DNA from: Siphonodentalium dalli
Lineage: Eukaryota; Mollusca; Scaphopoda; Gadilida; Siphonodentaliidae
Direction: 5' to 3'
DNA: 64,000 nt
NCBI GenBank assembly: GCA_032622095.1
Contig: CP136061.1
Span: 186,004,369-186,068,368 of the forward strand
This document shows, one piece after another, positions 26,701 through 38,700 of this stretch (positions are counted from its first letter, which is position 1; each line of letters starts with the position of its first letter). A program made the translations under genes and the position numbers. The notes under the pieces were generated by a model, which saw only the letters and a list, made by a program, of their open reading frames with translations, made no database searches and was not told where the DNA came from.

Positions 26701-29700
26701 GACCGGGGTGAGCCCCCCCCCCCCCCCCCCCCCAATTGCAGGTGGTCCCGACCAAGCTGAATGTCCTGTCCAAGCAGAACGATGGGTAGAGGCCATTGCA
26801 GCAGAAACCCCAAGACGGCTGAGAGGCAGGCAAGGCCGTGTCTTTAGAGAGATCGTGACCAGGGGGACCGGACTTGCTACCTCATGGGTACGGCCACTGC
26901 CCTATGCCGAAGTCGCCGTAGGCCGCCCAGCCGGTGTCGTTACGTTCGCACTCGATTTGGCAACTTCAGCACACAGAACCGCTCGCAGCCGGTGTGGGAC
27001 TAAATGTCCTGGGGGTCCCAAGTACCCCGGCATCGCCACCGGTCGCCTCCCCACTAATTGATTGAATGCCGAGGCATAATCTGGGGAGCGTGAACTGTTC
27101 CTGCCCGAGAAGAGATCCGACCGAGAAATACTACCTGGGAAGGATCCAGAGATGGTGCAAATAAAGGCTCTATATCTTATCCGATTTTCATGTTTAGTTG
27201 TTGAATTATAAAAAATTTCGTTGAAATAATGGAGAACCAACTTGAATAATTACTATCCCCAGGGTCTCCAGAGTTTGAGCGCCCAAACCTGTAACAGGTA
27301 GAAAAACATCCCTGGATCCTTCTCAGAAATTTACAAGCCCACCGGTTCAGACCGGCTTGCTGAACCGGCTGGTGTATAATCGCAGCTATTGTTCATTAGA
27401 CCTATATACAAGGTAGCTATTAATCGACATACATCTATGACATGGCTGAGATTTTATTCGTAGCACTACGGTACTACTGTCATATGAAGTTATTGTTATG
27501 CATGTGACATTGATAAACCAAGATCTAATCAACTGTCAGTATTCTTGTGTAGATTGTAATCAACTTCAAGGTCAAACGTGATTAACACATCTGGATCATT
27601 TGTATTGAAACATAAAACAACATAGTATTATGTGAAAGCACGTTGTTCATAACATGACGAGAGATAGCATCAGTAGCGATGGAATTATTGCTAAATAAAT
27701 TTCCACGCATTAAAACGTCAAAATAATTCCCACGAAATTAGGATACTTCCGGCGGCGAATCACGTGGCATTTTTGATATCTGACAAATTCTATCATACCT
27801 TATAGGTGCTATAATAATACCATAGATGTATTTCTCACAATAATCTGTGCGCCTCGTAAGGCCTTGAAATGGCGGCTAATTATGGCGAAATGTTGATTTT
27901 CATATTCGATAAATTGTTTTTAAGTTCGCCGCCTGTTCGAAAAACACGAACCATTATATGTTTGAAACGAAACGGTCCGTGAATTCGAAACGATAATTAT
28001 AAAAACGAACGCGTAGGCGACCAGTAATTATTGTATCGATAAATTGAATTTGTCGCTATTGTTAAACGACAAATTCGGAAAAATACTCCCTTAGATCCGT
28101 TCGGTTGGTAGCAGAAAAATAAACTGGCTAATTCAATCTGTACAGTGAATTATATTGGGACTGCGCATGCGTGACTGATTCCGAGGCAAGCCATTGAAGA
28201 GTGAAGACCGTGAGTGACCGTAGGCGACCACAAAAAGTTAACCCCTTTTCTGCTATGGTTTACAAACGCAGGACATCTATCCATATAGTTCAGTGTGAGG
28301 GCTTCCTTTGGCGGAAATATATGATGCTATATTCGTGATTATCTGGGATGATTTCGGTATATACCGAATATACTGTAAAAACAAAGCGCGCCATCCGTGC
28401 TCGCAGGGAATAAATTTCGAGCGATAACGTTTGCGTAAATACGAAATTGTGAGTGTTGGTTTGTAACCGGGATTTTTGAGAAGCATTATGCCTATAACTA
28501 CCCCCCTCCCCCTAAGCCCTGACCTAAGTGTCATACATACTATAACAATGATGTTGTAAGAGCTCCAATAAATCTGCCCGCATAGGCAAGCACTCAATGT
28601 TCCCGTATAACTCTGCAGATGCATGCTATTAACGTTGAATGGGAAACAGACGCTCTTTATAGAGATGCGTCAAAAACAAACGCTCATTAAATAATCACTT
28701 GATTAACCCACGCCGTGCCTTTGCGGTGATTTGAGATTGGAGAACGGGTGCTCTGAGCTTCTCTAAACCGCGACCACGGTCGTGTCGGTGGGATTTGACA
28801 CTTACATAGGAAGTTTGAGCTCAATCTTTACACGGGTTTTGGATTCTATGAAGTACCCACACACATATATACACACATATATATATACGAAGTCTCAAAA
28901 TATATAGTATAGATAGCTATGTCCAATCAACAACTCAGTTGCACATATACATAAACATCAAGCTATCAATGTCACAACATGAAATTGCTTATCAATAACA
29001 TGATTCTGTTGCCAAAACTCAACCAAAAATGTCCTAGTTTGGAATAAATTTCTTGGTTGAGAGATATATCCTGATTTCTGAATATTAAGATATTTTTTTT
29101 TAATTTACAATGAGTATGACAGTACAACATTAACCCTTTCTATAATGAATGGATTCTGCCATTGAGTTATAAAAATAAGAATGGATAAAGTGCAGAAGGA
29201 GTCTTATTAATAGCTGGGAAATGTTCAGATAATAAGTTCAAAAAATGGCATATGGTCATTTGTTGAACTTATTATCTGAACATTGTCTAAGGGAACTACT
29301 TCTCAATGAGTATTTAGTAAATAAAGTGTTAATGTGAAGACAGCAATGCAGACTGATAGTCAAAGATACTCAATCTGATTCGATGGTCCCCATATCATCA
29401 GATTCCAAAAACAACAACACTTTTTGAAATGCCGCTTCAGTTTTATCAGAATCGACTAATTGCCCAAAAATAATGCTAACCGCAGTCAACTGTAGTAAAA
29501 AATTGCCCATAACCTGTTATTTATCAACATTTTGTTCAACATAATTTGGCCGGATTGTCAAATATCTAACATCCAAATCCTCTTGATTTTAGAGTTATCC
29601 ATCTTCATCTGCAATTTGGTTCGAGACCGTTAGCTCGTCAACTTTTTTCCAGGCCGCCAAAAAGTACCGGTGGTGAAAAATAATAGATTTCGAAAATTTA

Positions 29701-32700
29701 TATATGATAACTCTGAGCTTTCTTGGGTGGGTTCCTCGACTCGAATCAAATATTTTTTACCCCCAAAGCTGAAGAAATAGTAATTTGGGAGCGTTAATTC
29801 GGATTATGCATCTTTAACAAAGGTACAAAATAAAGAATTCTGGAAGAAATAACATTTTTCCCCTTAAAGATTGACATTTGAATGACTTGGTCATCTAAAA
29901 GCAAACTTACAGGAATGTTATCTTTGTCATATTCCTTGAGATCCTGTAAAAACTTCATGTCTCCCAATAATTTCTTTGCAGGACCCCAGTAATCCAGGAT
30001 CTATAATACAAATGATACAACAAACACATTAATATAACAGTTCACACTATTGGCTAATAAATTTGTCAACTACAACAAATATCATTATTTTGCAAAAACA
30101 TTCATCATTTGATGAAAGTTTTAGTGAATAAAATTATAGGGGTGTTTGACACAAATTATATATGAATTATCCTGCATAGTCATTTATCCAATGTAGGCTG
30201 GCTATCCAAGCTAATACTGGAGAATATAACCTACTTTGGACACAGGAGGAAACTGTAATTGTTGAGCACTTGTTCTCCATTCCTCTTTGTCTCAACTGTT
30301 TATGAGCAATTAAATATGTTTAAACAAAACGTACTTTTTGACCAGGTTTATTTGGGTCGTTGATCTTGTCTGGGTTGATGTTCTTCATGACACAGACTGC
30401 AGCCATCACCAGTTTGACACCATCTGGAGGACTCTTCATTGACTTCACAATAGTGATATCAGAAGGCTATAATAAGAAATAAAAATCTTATTTACAAGTC
30501 ACAGAAGTTAAAGCCACATTTTTAAAGTCTGACGAACTATATGAATATTATATATACATCAAATGAAAAGAATGTTCAAAATCTATCATAACCAATCAAA
30601 TCAATTCTTGGCAGAAATTAAAGCTTGAGATAATCATGAATGTCTCTACAGCTTCGGATTTGAAGTGAACATCAATGTGAATCACCAATGTTCATAGCAT
30701 TAAAAATATATGCACATAAAAATAGATAATATTGTTTTAAAGGAATACGGTATGTATGAGTGCGAAGAATGGTAAAAATTGGTATTATAAGTCCTTGGAA
30801 AGCCCATTTGAAATAACAATCTGATGGCAAATTATCTAGGACAGTAAGTGGTTGGCTTTATGACAATACATCAATTTTGCTTATATATTCTGATATATCT
30901 ATATATTTTTTTCTAACTAGAACTTGGTTATAGAAACTGCCAATTTGTATTATTTTCACTTTATACAGCGTTCTCTAGTCCATTAACTGAGTTATTCGGG
31001 GTATTCCAAATAGTGTAACGTCATCATGCGCTGGGTCTCCAGAGAGATAATGAGACGCTATATTTATTGACGGCTTGCTGGCCTGGTACGTACCCCAAAG
31101 TCGGTGATAATAATAGTAATAAGATGACTTAGTCAGGCATTATGTTTTATTAACGACCCTATTGCAATGATTAACAGTCCTTGGGCCAATTATCGGCACT
31201 CAACTCCGTCTCGGGCCGCTTATAGTCCATTGGGCTGTTAACCACTCCTCTTGGGCCGTTAATAAACCATAACACTGAAAATCATGTTATTGTTTTAGTA
31301 TTACAGCTATGTGTCGATGTATGTGTATCTAATTGGGCATGATATTAAAAGCTGGAAGTTGATGGTATTATTTAATAACATTTTACAATGAAAAGGTGGA
31401 ATTGAAGCCACCAGACAGTTAATCAGACTAAACATGCGTAAAACCACCTGCTGAAGCTGTAACTAGAGGTCCCGAATGGAAAAGTCTGTAACTCAAAAGT
31501 CTCATTGGTAGAACTGTGTAAAGGTGGACCTTTGGGTCCAATATACAGCAGCTCATATAACTTAAGAGCAACTGAGACCCTGATCACCCAGTGCATACTT
31601 GGTGTGCCCTAATGTTCCTGTAGACGGAGGTGTCTAGGATAAATTTGTAGACAAGGGAGATAACTCAGTCATGCAGGGCCCTAATAGGACAAAGTGACTT
31701 ATCCACCACCTTGGGTAGAGCCGTAACAGAAAACGGTAACTGAGATACTGAGGGACACTGAGAGATTGCCGGAAGACCAGAATGAGGTAGCAGCTCAGCG
31801 AATGTAGCATAATATCCAACAAAATCAAGATACTGACCAGGCATGCAAGTCGTGAATGCGGGGACCGTAGCCAAAACTATGAGAAACACTGTGTGAACCT
31901 CCTCCCCCCAGGTACAGTAATGCTCTAATTAATCGACTTCTTAACCACAGCAGAATTATGGGTAAGTTTTCAGGATTTATTCGGAAATATGGCTTGTTGC
32001 CATTCAAGTGAATCCCCCCAATTCCTGTTATAAAGTTGACGACTTGACATGAGTTATTAATATAAAGCCCCTCCCATTTAGCTGCCAATCTCGTGACATT
32101 GACTGAGATTTTCGGAGAGGACGTTCCTCATTGGTCAACAGGTAGTGTTTGTACTCTCTAATTAATTTTGTTCAGATAACACAGTGAAGAAATGGGGTTG
32201 AATGTCGGCATCTTTATGCTTCCGGGCCTATGGGATATCACTGATAGTCGATACATGGACGAGGTTTTAAATAGTTTATTTTCTTCTTAGACAATACAAT
32301 ACAAGTTGCAACAACAAACATTATAGATGAACATCTAGTACATATCTTTAGCGAGTTCATGTAGGCCTACCTATAGCCATGCAAGCACATACCCACCCGT
32401 CGCTATCGCTATATATCAGTGTATATACAGTCCGTAGGAAGACTTTGCAATATCACTATAATTTTAGGTAAGTAAAATCGCAATACGTATCGTATCGTGA
32501 CCTCTGTATCGCGATAAACACCGATACACCCCATACCCCGTATCGTTACACCCCTAGCCCTTGCTGTGTTCAGTGTCCAAGATATTTATTATAGGAGATA
32601 CATATTTTGGGTAAAAAAATATTATATCTCCGTCAAATATATCTTGGACACTGAAACTAATGGTTATAATTAGAATTCTTGAAGAGGAGGAGGCCACAAG

Positions 32701-35700
32701 GCAGATAATCTGACTATGTCCATGAAACCCACCTGCTGAAGCACAAAAGACCTGCATCCTGTACCAAAAAGATTTCTTGGTAGACATGTGCCAAAAAATT
32801 GATCATTGTGTCCCATATGTAATAGTTCAGATAAACTCAAAAACAACTGAGCCTCCTAAAAGGAAACACCACGTACTTCATGTGCCCTACTAGTAATGAT
32901 CACAGGGTGAAGGTGTCCAGGATAAACATTGGTCATAGGCAAGGGAGATAACTCATTCATTCTTGTACCTAATAGGATAAAGGAACCTCCCCCCTCCTTA
33001 GAGGATGAAGCAGCACTAGCACGACATCCAGAGGATGTTGACTGGCCCACAATACATGCAAAAGGGGCACTGAGGGGAAAACACGGTTATGACACCCCCA
33101 CCCCCCCCCCCCCCCCCCCCCCCCCGCCTGAAAAGCGGAATCAATACTCAGAATGGATCTCACAAAATGAGGCAATGCTCAGTGCAGTATGACTGACTTG
33201 ACAGTATTTGGAGCTCGACCGAGAGACCCAGGGGAGATATGAGAAACCGTTGGGCCCAGACCAATGGGGGGACCAGGGATACACCAGAAAAACATGACTG
33301 AGTTGAGCACTGGAAATCATGTCCATGGAAAGAAAAAAAACATACACATAAGGGAGGGGACCAAGATGGAAAGATTGCCTGCCTCTGGTACACCAAGCCA
33401 AGTAACTAGAAATTGAAGTGTACGGTCAACCAAGGAGAGGAACTAATACCGCTAATGGAACACTGTCTGATCATACAGCAAATCTGTGATGCAATGAACC
33501 GGCCTGCATGGTTTCAAATAAATGTGGAACTTAGTTTAATATCGTTCGCCAGGTGGTGGTATAGGGAACCCATACCGTAGGTTAGCAGAAAGTTACAAAA
33601 ACTGTGATAACCCGCCAACTGGTATGCTCAAGCACCGATGGGCATGCAGCAATAATTGTGAAATGTCGCAAAGGTGAGAATCGGAGATCGCTAAATCGGA
33701 TTAGAATTAGAATCACGCCTGCCAAGTGATGTTATACACTCGGCCCGAGTGATAACATAGAATAGGTAAATATTCTTGGTTCAAAGTCGGTGCTGTGACA
33801 AATACGATAACAAAATGGACTACATACATGACGCCTAGACACCAATGAAATGCTGATACGCTATATGATGAAATCCTATGGTGTTATGTGGTCACTGAAA
33901 GATACATCCCAAATCTAGAATTAAAATTGAAAATGAGCATAGTTCAGACGATAGTGTCTATGGAGCTGAACGGTCGATATTCATGATATGTTCGGCTAAG
34001 TGAGTAGAGCGCCAAAGTCCCCTGTGAGATATAGCACCCGCATACTAACTTATCAGGTTCACACACACGATCAAGTCCATAATACGTCTAGGTTTGTCTC
34101 ATAAAAGCGGCCTAATTGTTGAAGGCCCAAAACTATAAAGACAGGTCTCAACAACACCTGGAATACCCCAACGGGATAAGAACGGAGGTGAGAATGGAGG
34201 CGAAAGAAACTTATTCAGGAGCAGTTCCTGAATGCGGCACCTAGCCAGAGCAATGCGATATGGCAGAAAGCAGACTAATATTGTACAAAACACTCAGTCG
34301 AATGAATGCCACTTCTCGGCAACTAGGCACAATGAGGTAGCCAAGGCAAGAAATGGTTCGGAAAAACCGCTATGTGCCATGACAGCATGAACCTGGATGG
34401 ACTGAGACAGAACCAGCGGTAGATGCTGCAGAACCTCCATCGCTGCTCGTCGCTGCAAAGGTTGTGGAAGCCGCGACTACAAATAGAGGAGGCATGACCA
34501 CCAACAGATTCCGAGCCTGCAGCGCAGGCTGTACCAAGTGGACAGAGGAAAATTCATTGTTTCCTGTCTCTGCGAAGGTTGTGGAAGCCGCGACTACAAA
34601 TAGAGGAGGCATGACCACCAACAGACTCCGAGCCTGCAGCGCAGACTGTACCGGGTTGGCAGAGGAAAATCCATTGTTGACCGTCTCTGCGAAGGTTGTG
34701 GAAGCCGCGACTACAAATAGAGGAGGCATGGCCACTAACAGAACCTGAGCCTGCCGCGCAGGCTGTATCGAGTTGGCAGAGGAAAAATCGTCACACGTTG
34801 GTTTTTGTTCTTGATATGTGGGCCCCATCCAGTCCTTCGGTTGTGGAAGACAGGCGTACTTCTCTGCGGATGGCTCAGGAGGCCGCGACCAATAAGGAGG
34901 AGGCATGTCCCGCAACCGACTCCAGCGGAGGCTCCATATGAATGGAGGAAGCAAGAGAAGGGCCATGTTAGTTCTTCCTTTTTCTGTGCTGTTAGTATCG
35001 TGCTGGTAATGCATGCAAAATTGTGCGCAATTGTTATCCTAAGACCGAAGGACTGACCCATCCGAAATGACCCTCATGGAAGGCACTCTCGGATGGGCAT
35101 GGCAAACTCGGACATGCATCAAACGCTGCCAAATCCAGGGGATGTTGCGACAGCACGTCCTCGTCTCTGAACAGCACCGTCCGTCCAGGAGATGGGGGGA
35201 AAGGGGCAAGTATCCCGACCAGAAGTCTCAGTTCTGGCCTAGGAGCCCAAAAGAGGCCAGAAACTGTACAAAGCAAGGCCACACTGGTGGAGGAAAGAAC
35301 ACAGGTGAATAGTAGGGATACATACCCACCCAAAACCGGGAGGGACGGATGCCGTAAAAGACGTTGATGAATGGAGGACAGGTCAGAACCCGTGCGGTCA
35401 AATCCCCTGGAGTGGAAGCAGTGGCAGTTGACACATTGAACTGCGTAGGCAGGCAATGTGCCGAGGGCACCGGGGCTTGCGAGCTAAACGGACCACTGAT
35501 GTGGTAGCTGTAGCATGTGGCCGGCTGGTGCAGTGACGGAACGAACCCGGCGGAACCGGAGGCAGGACCAAAGGTAGCTGCGCTTGGACCACCATCGCTG
35601 CCCTTCTCTGCGGGGGCTATGGACGCCGCGACCCTGAGGGAGGAGGCATGTCCACCAACCAACTCTAGCAGAGTCTCCAAGTTAATGGAGGATGCAAGAG

Positions 35701-38700
35701 AAGGTGCCACGTCAGCAGAGGTGCCTCGATCATTGAACTTGATAATCGATAGTCAATACTAGATTAGAATCGATGAAGCGTATCTAATAGCAAGAACAGA
35801 GGAAGTAGTGCATAATATTCACATGTGCATAGTTTGTATCAGAAACCACTGAGACAGTCCTTCCCATGACAAAAAATACAGTTTCGTTGATTAGAAGGGT
35901 GTAATTGCACCGGTAATATAATTGTAAATGGGGGTTATCTCAAATCAAAGGTCATTAGGTGATATACCCAAGTCCACTGACACTTTCACATGCCCATAAA
36001 TTAACAGAGATGGGAAATGTGCTAAATATATCTTCACATATTTTAATATTGATTGTGACCAAGTGGACAAGTGCAAAAAAAGCAGCTCTTGGCTGTAGAA
36101 GAGCTATAGTTTTTATTCTCTCAGAATTGTAGGAAATCTAAGGCCTAAAAATCCAATGACTGGTTTAGACAATTCCATGGAACCCTGTCAGGACATGGAT
36201 TCGTGAATTGAGGTGAGCGACAAAGGCGACCGAAACTTAGCCATTAGAAGTCTCTGATGGAAAAAAGAATGCCCACTTCTGAGTAAATAAAGCTGAGAGA
36301 CGCCAACTGGATGCAAAATAGACTGGATCAACCATACAGCTCAAATACATGCTGATGAAGAAAATAAATTAAAAAACTGAATGAAAATCATTTAAATCCT
36401 TCACCGCAATACATGAACGATACATACAGGAATGTCAGAAAGTTATGAATCAGACTCACATCAACACGTCCTCATCTCCTTGAGGCACTATCTGACTAAG
36501 TCACCTGGTTCTACGAGGAACAAATTCCAGTGCCTCAATATTTAAGTTATATGCCTGTGGAGGTTCTGGCATAGCCATAGGAGCCAAAGAAGACCATGAA
36601 CCGTAAGGCCAAGACCACACTGTAGGTGGAGAGAAGAACACAGGTGGATAACATACAGGAGACATGCCCAACAACCACCTCTGAGCCCGCAAGGCTGTAC
36701 AGGAAGCAGAAGATGCCACGCAGAGGGAAAAAATTTACATTTATGAACTTTTGTCATTATAAAAGAATTTAATTGTCTTTTGGGGATATGATAGGAGCCA
36801 TATTGTGGCCATCTGTCCAAATTGTAATGAACATCAAACCTCATATTGGCTAATTTATGCAACCAATAAAGGAATTGATTGGCTGTTCCTACCAGCCTAA
36901 CTTATATCTGGCACCCTGGAGTAGCAATATTGCTACAATATTCTTGTCATTTGATTTTGATATGTTTTACACTTTCAAATATTGTTCACCCCAACTGGCA
37001 CATAGTCGACCAGGTCACCAAGTGCAGGTCACCAAGTGCAAAATACACCCGGTTCAGGGCTCAAAATCCTATGTGATTAAAAAATATTATTCTGAGAATG
37101 ATGCTCAGAAAAAAAGGTCAGCTGCTTCGTTCAAGAAAAGCAACATTTTTATTCTCGCAAAATTGTAGTAATGTTTACATCCACAATGCGTGTTCATTGA
37201 AGCAATGCAGTCCAAAACCACAGCGCAAACAATGACTAGACATTATTGTATAATGAAAGTGAATTATATAACGACATATCTTGCAGGTAGAAGAAAATAA
37301 GAAGAACATGAAATGTCCCAACAGGTGTCAGGTTGGTGATTGGGAATCGGGAATTGGGACAGAATCACTAGGCATTTGCCAGTGCGTGAATAAATGCACC
37401 ATAGGTATTTGTACCAATTTTAAAATAAATTCTTCTATGAATGCGGAGCAAGTTATATTTCCGTCACATGAGGTAACATTTATTCCACGAGGAGAGGACT
37501 TTAAAAAAGCATTTTGCTTGTTGTCCAATCCTCTTTCTAAATCTCTATGTATCTATATGTGTATTGTGTTTGTGTAAAATGTTTGATTTAAAAAAAAAAA
37601 ATATTGTTTACACCAATGCGGAGCATGAAGGATATAACCAATAGTTCAGTGTCCAAGATATCTTTGATAGATAAGTTCAACAAACGGCCTAACTTATTAT
37701 CTGAACATTTCCTAAGGAAACTACTTGTCAAGGAGTTTAGTATATTTGAAACACACCTTAAGTGTATCCAGTGCAGCTAACGCAGCTTGTAACGCCGGTA
37801 GGGCTTCAGCTAGATCAGCTTCTACTTCATCCTTCTGTTCCTGGGAAGCCGCAGCTTGTTCGTTAGCAATGGCCTCATCAGCCTTCACAACTTTACTCGT
37901 TTCTTCCACCTCAACACTCTCCACCTCAATAACAACCATCATCTTTTCATTCTCAGCGGCTGATTCAACAAGCTGAGGCTGCAAATCCTCCAACTCTTTT
38001 TGCATAGAAGCCACCTATAAGTAGATCATAGTGTCCATTAGACATTTGGCATAGAGTCAACTTACTACTTAGGCCATAAAAACTAAATTTCTCATTTCTC
38101 AGGCCAGAACAGTTTGAAAAGCATGGATTCTCCCACCCCATTATAAATGTATATAGTTAATATTGTAAGTGTGATAAAAAGGGACCTTTTCTGTGATGGA
38201 GGAATTATAACTCTCTTTGCAAGACATTTTCGGCCTCATTTTGCTCACAGATTTCAGACATTGTTGCAAGTAACTTGCAATCCAGACATTGAAATCAGTT
38301 CACATTTGTTTGTGTTATCAAGCTGGACAGACCAAAATCACGAAAAATTGACAAACTGAGGTCCATAACTCAGGCAAAATAATCGGTACAAACATTGTTT
38401 GCTCACCGACTTGAGAGATATTATGGCAAGCAATTTGTATTCCAAAAAATATTGAAATCTGTTCATATTTCTTTGAGTTATCAAGCCGGATGGACAGAAA
38501 TCACAAAAGATTGACAAACTAAGGTCCATAACTGAGGCAACAAAATCGGGAGAAACCTGGTTTGCTCACTGATTTGAGATATTATGGCAAGCATCTTGTA
38601 TACAATTTTTTTTTGAAATTGGTTGGTTCATCTATGTTTGAGTCATCAAGCCAGAAGGCCAGGCGGACAGACGGACACCGCAAACCAGTATATCCCCCAT

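Larger units (their letters stand above)
23271..28319. mobile_element. Large (~5.05 kb) GC-richer transposon with ~200-bp terminal inverted repeats (element B)
   Basis: The left sub-terminal block about 23303-23497 (TGAACACTGAACTATATGGA, ATGTCCTGCGTTTGTAAACC, CACGCATGCGCAGTCCCAAT) returns inverted at about 28110-28316, near identical. The left end also contains a self-contained hairpin (23271-23618), followed by a second end-like sequence TTTCCGCTAAAGGAAGCCCT at 23622. The interior is richer in GC and holds homopolymers of C (25805, 26709), a 211-bp tandem repeat (about 25177-25600) and a repeated module (24000-24300 and 26430-26780). The open frames inside (for example 26271-26813 minus, 26561-27061 plus) have no recognisable domain. 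A second copy begins at 62762. I cannot assign a superfamily. Confidence 0.75.

Noticed and set aside
26271-27061. Long overlapping frames on both strands (180 and 166 codons)
   Set aside because: They lie in the GC-rich interior of element B, overlap each other, cross a C homopolymer and show no domain. Treated as chance frames of a transposon.
34370-35710. Frames of 214 and 160 codons (minus) as a host gene
   Set aside because: They are inside element C and are driven by the 117-bp repeat. Kept only as a finding about the element.
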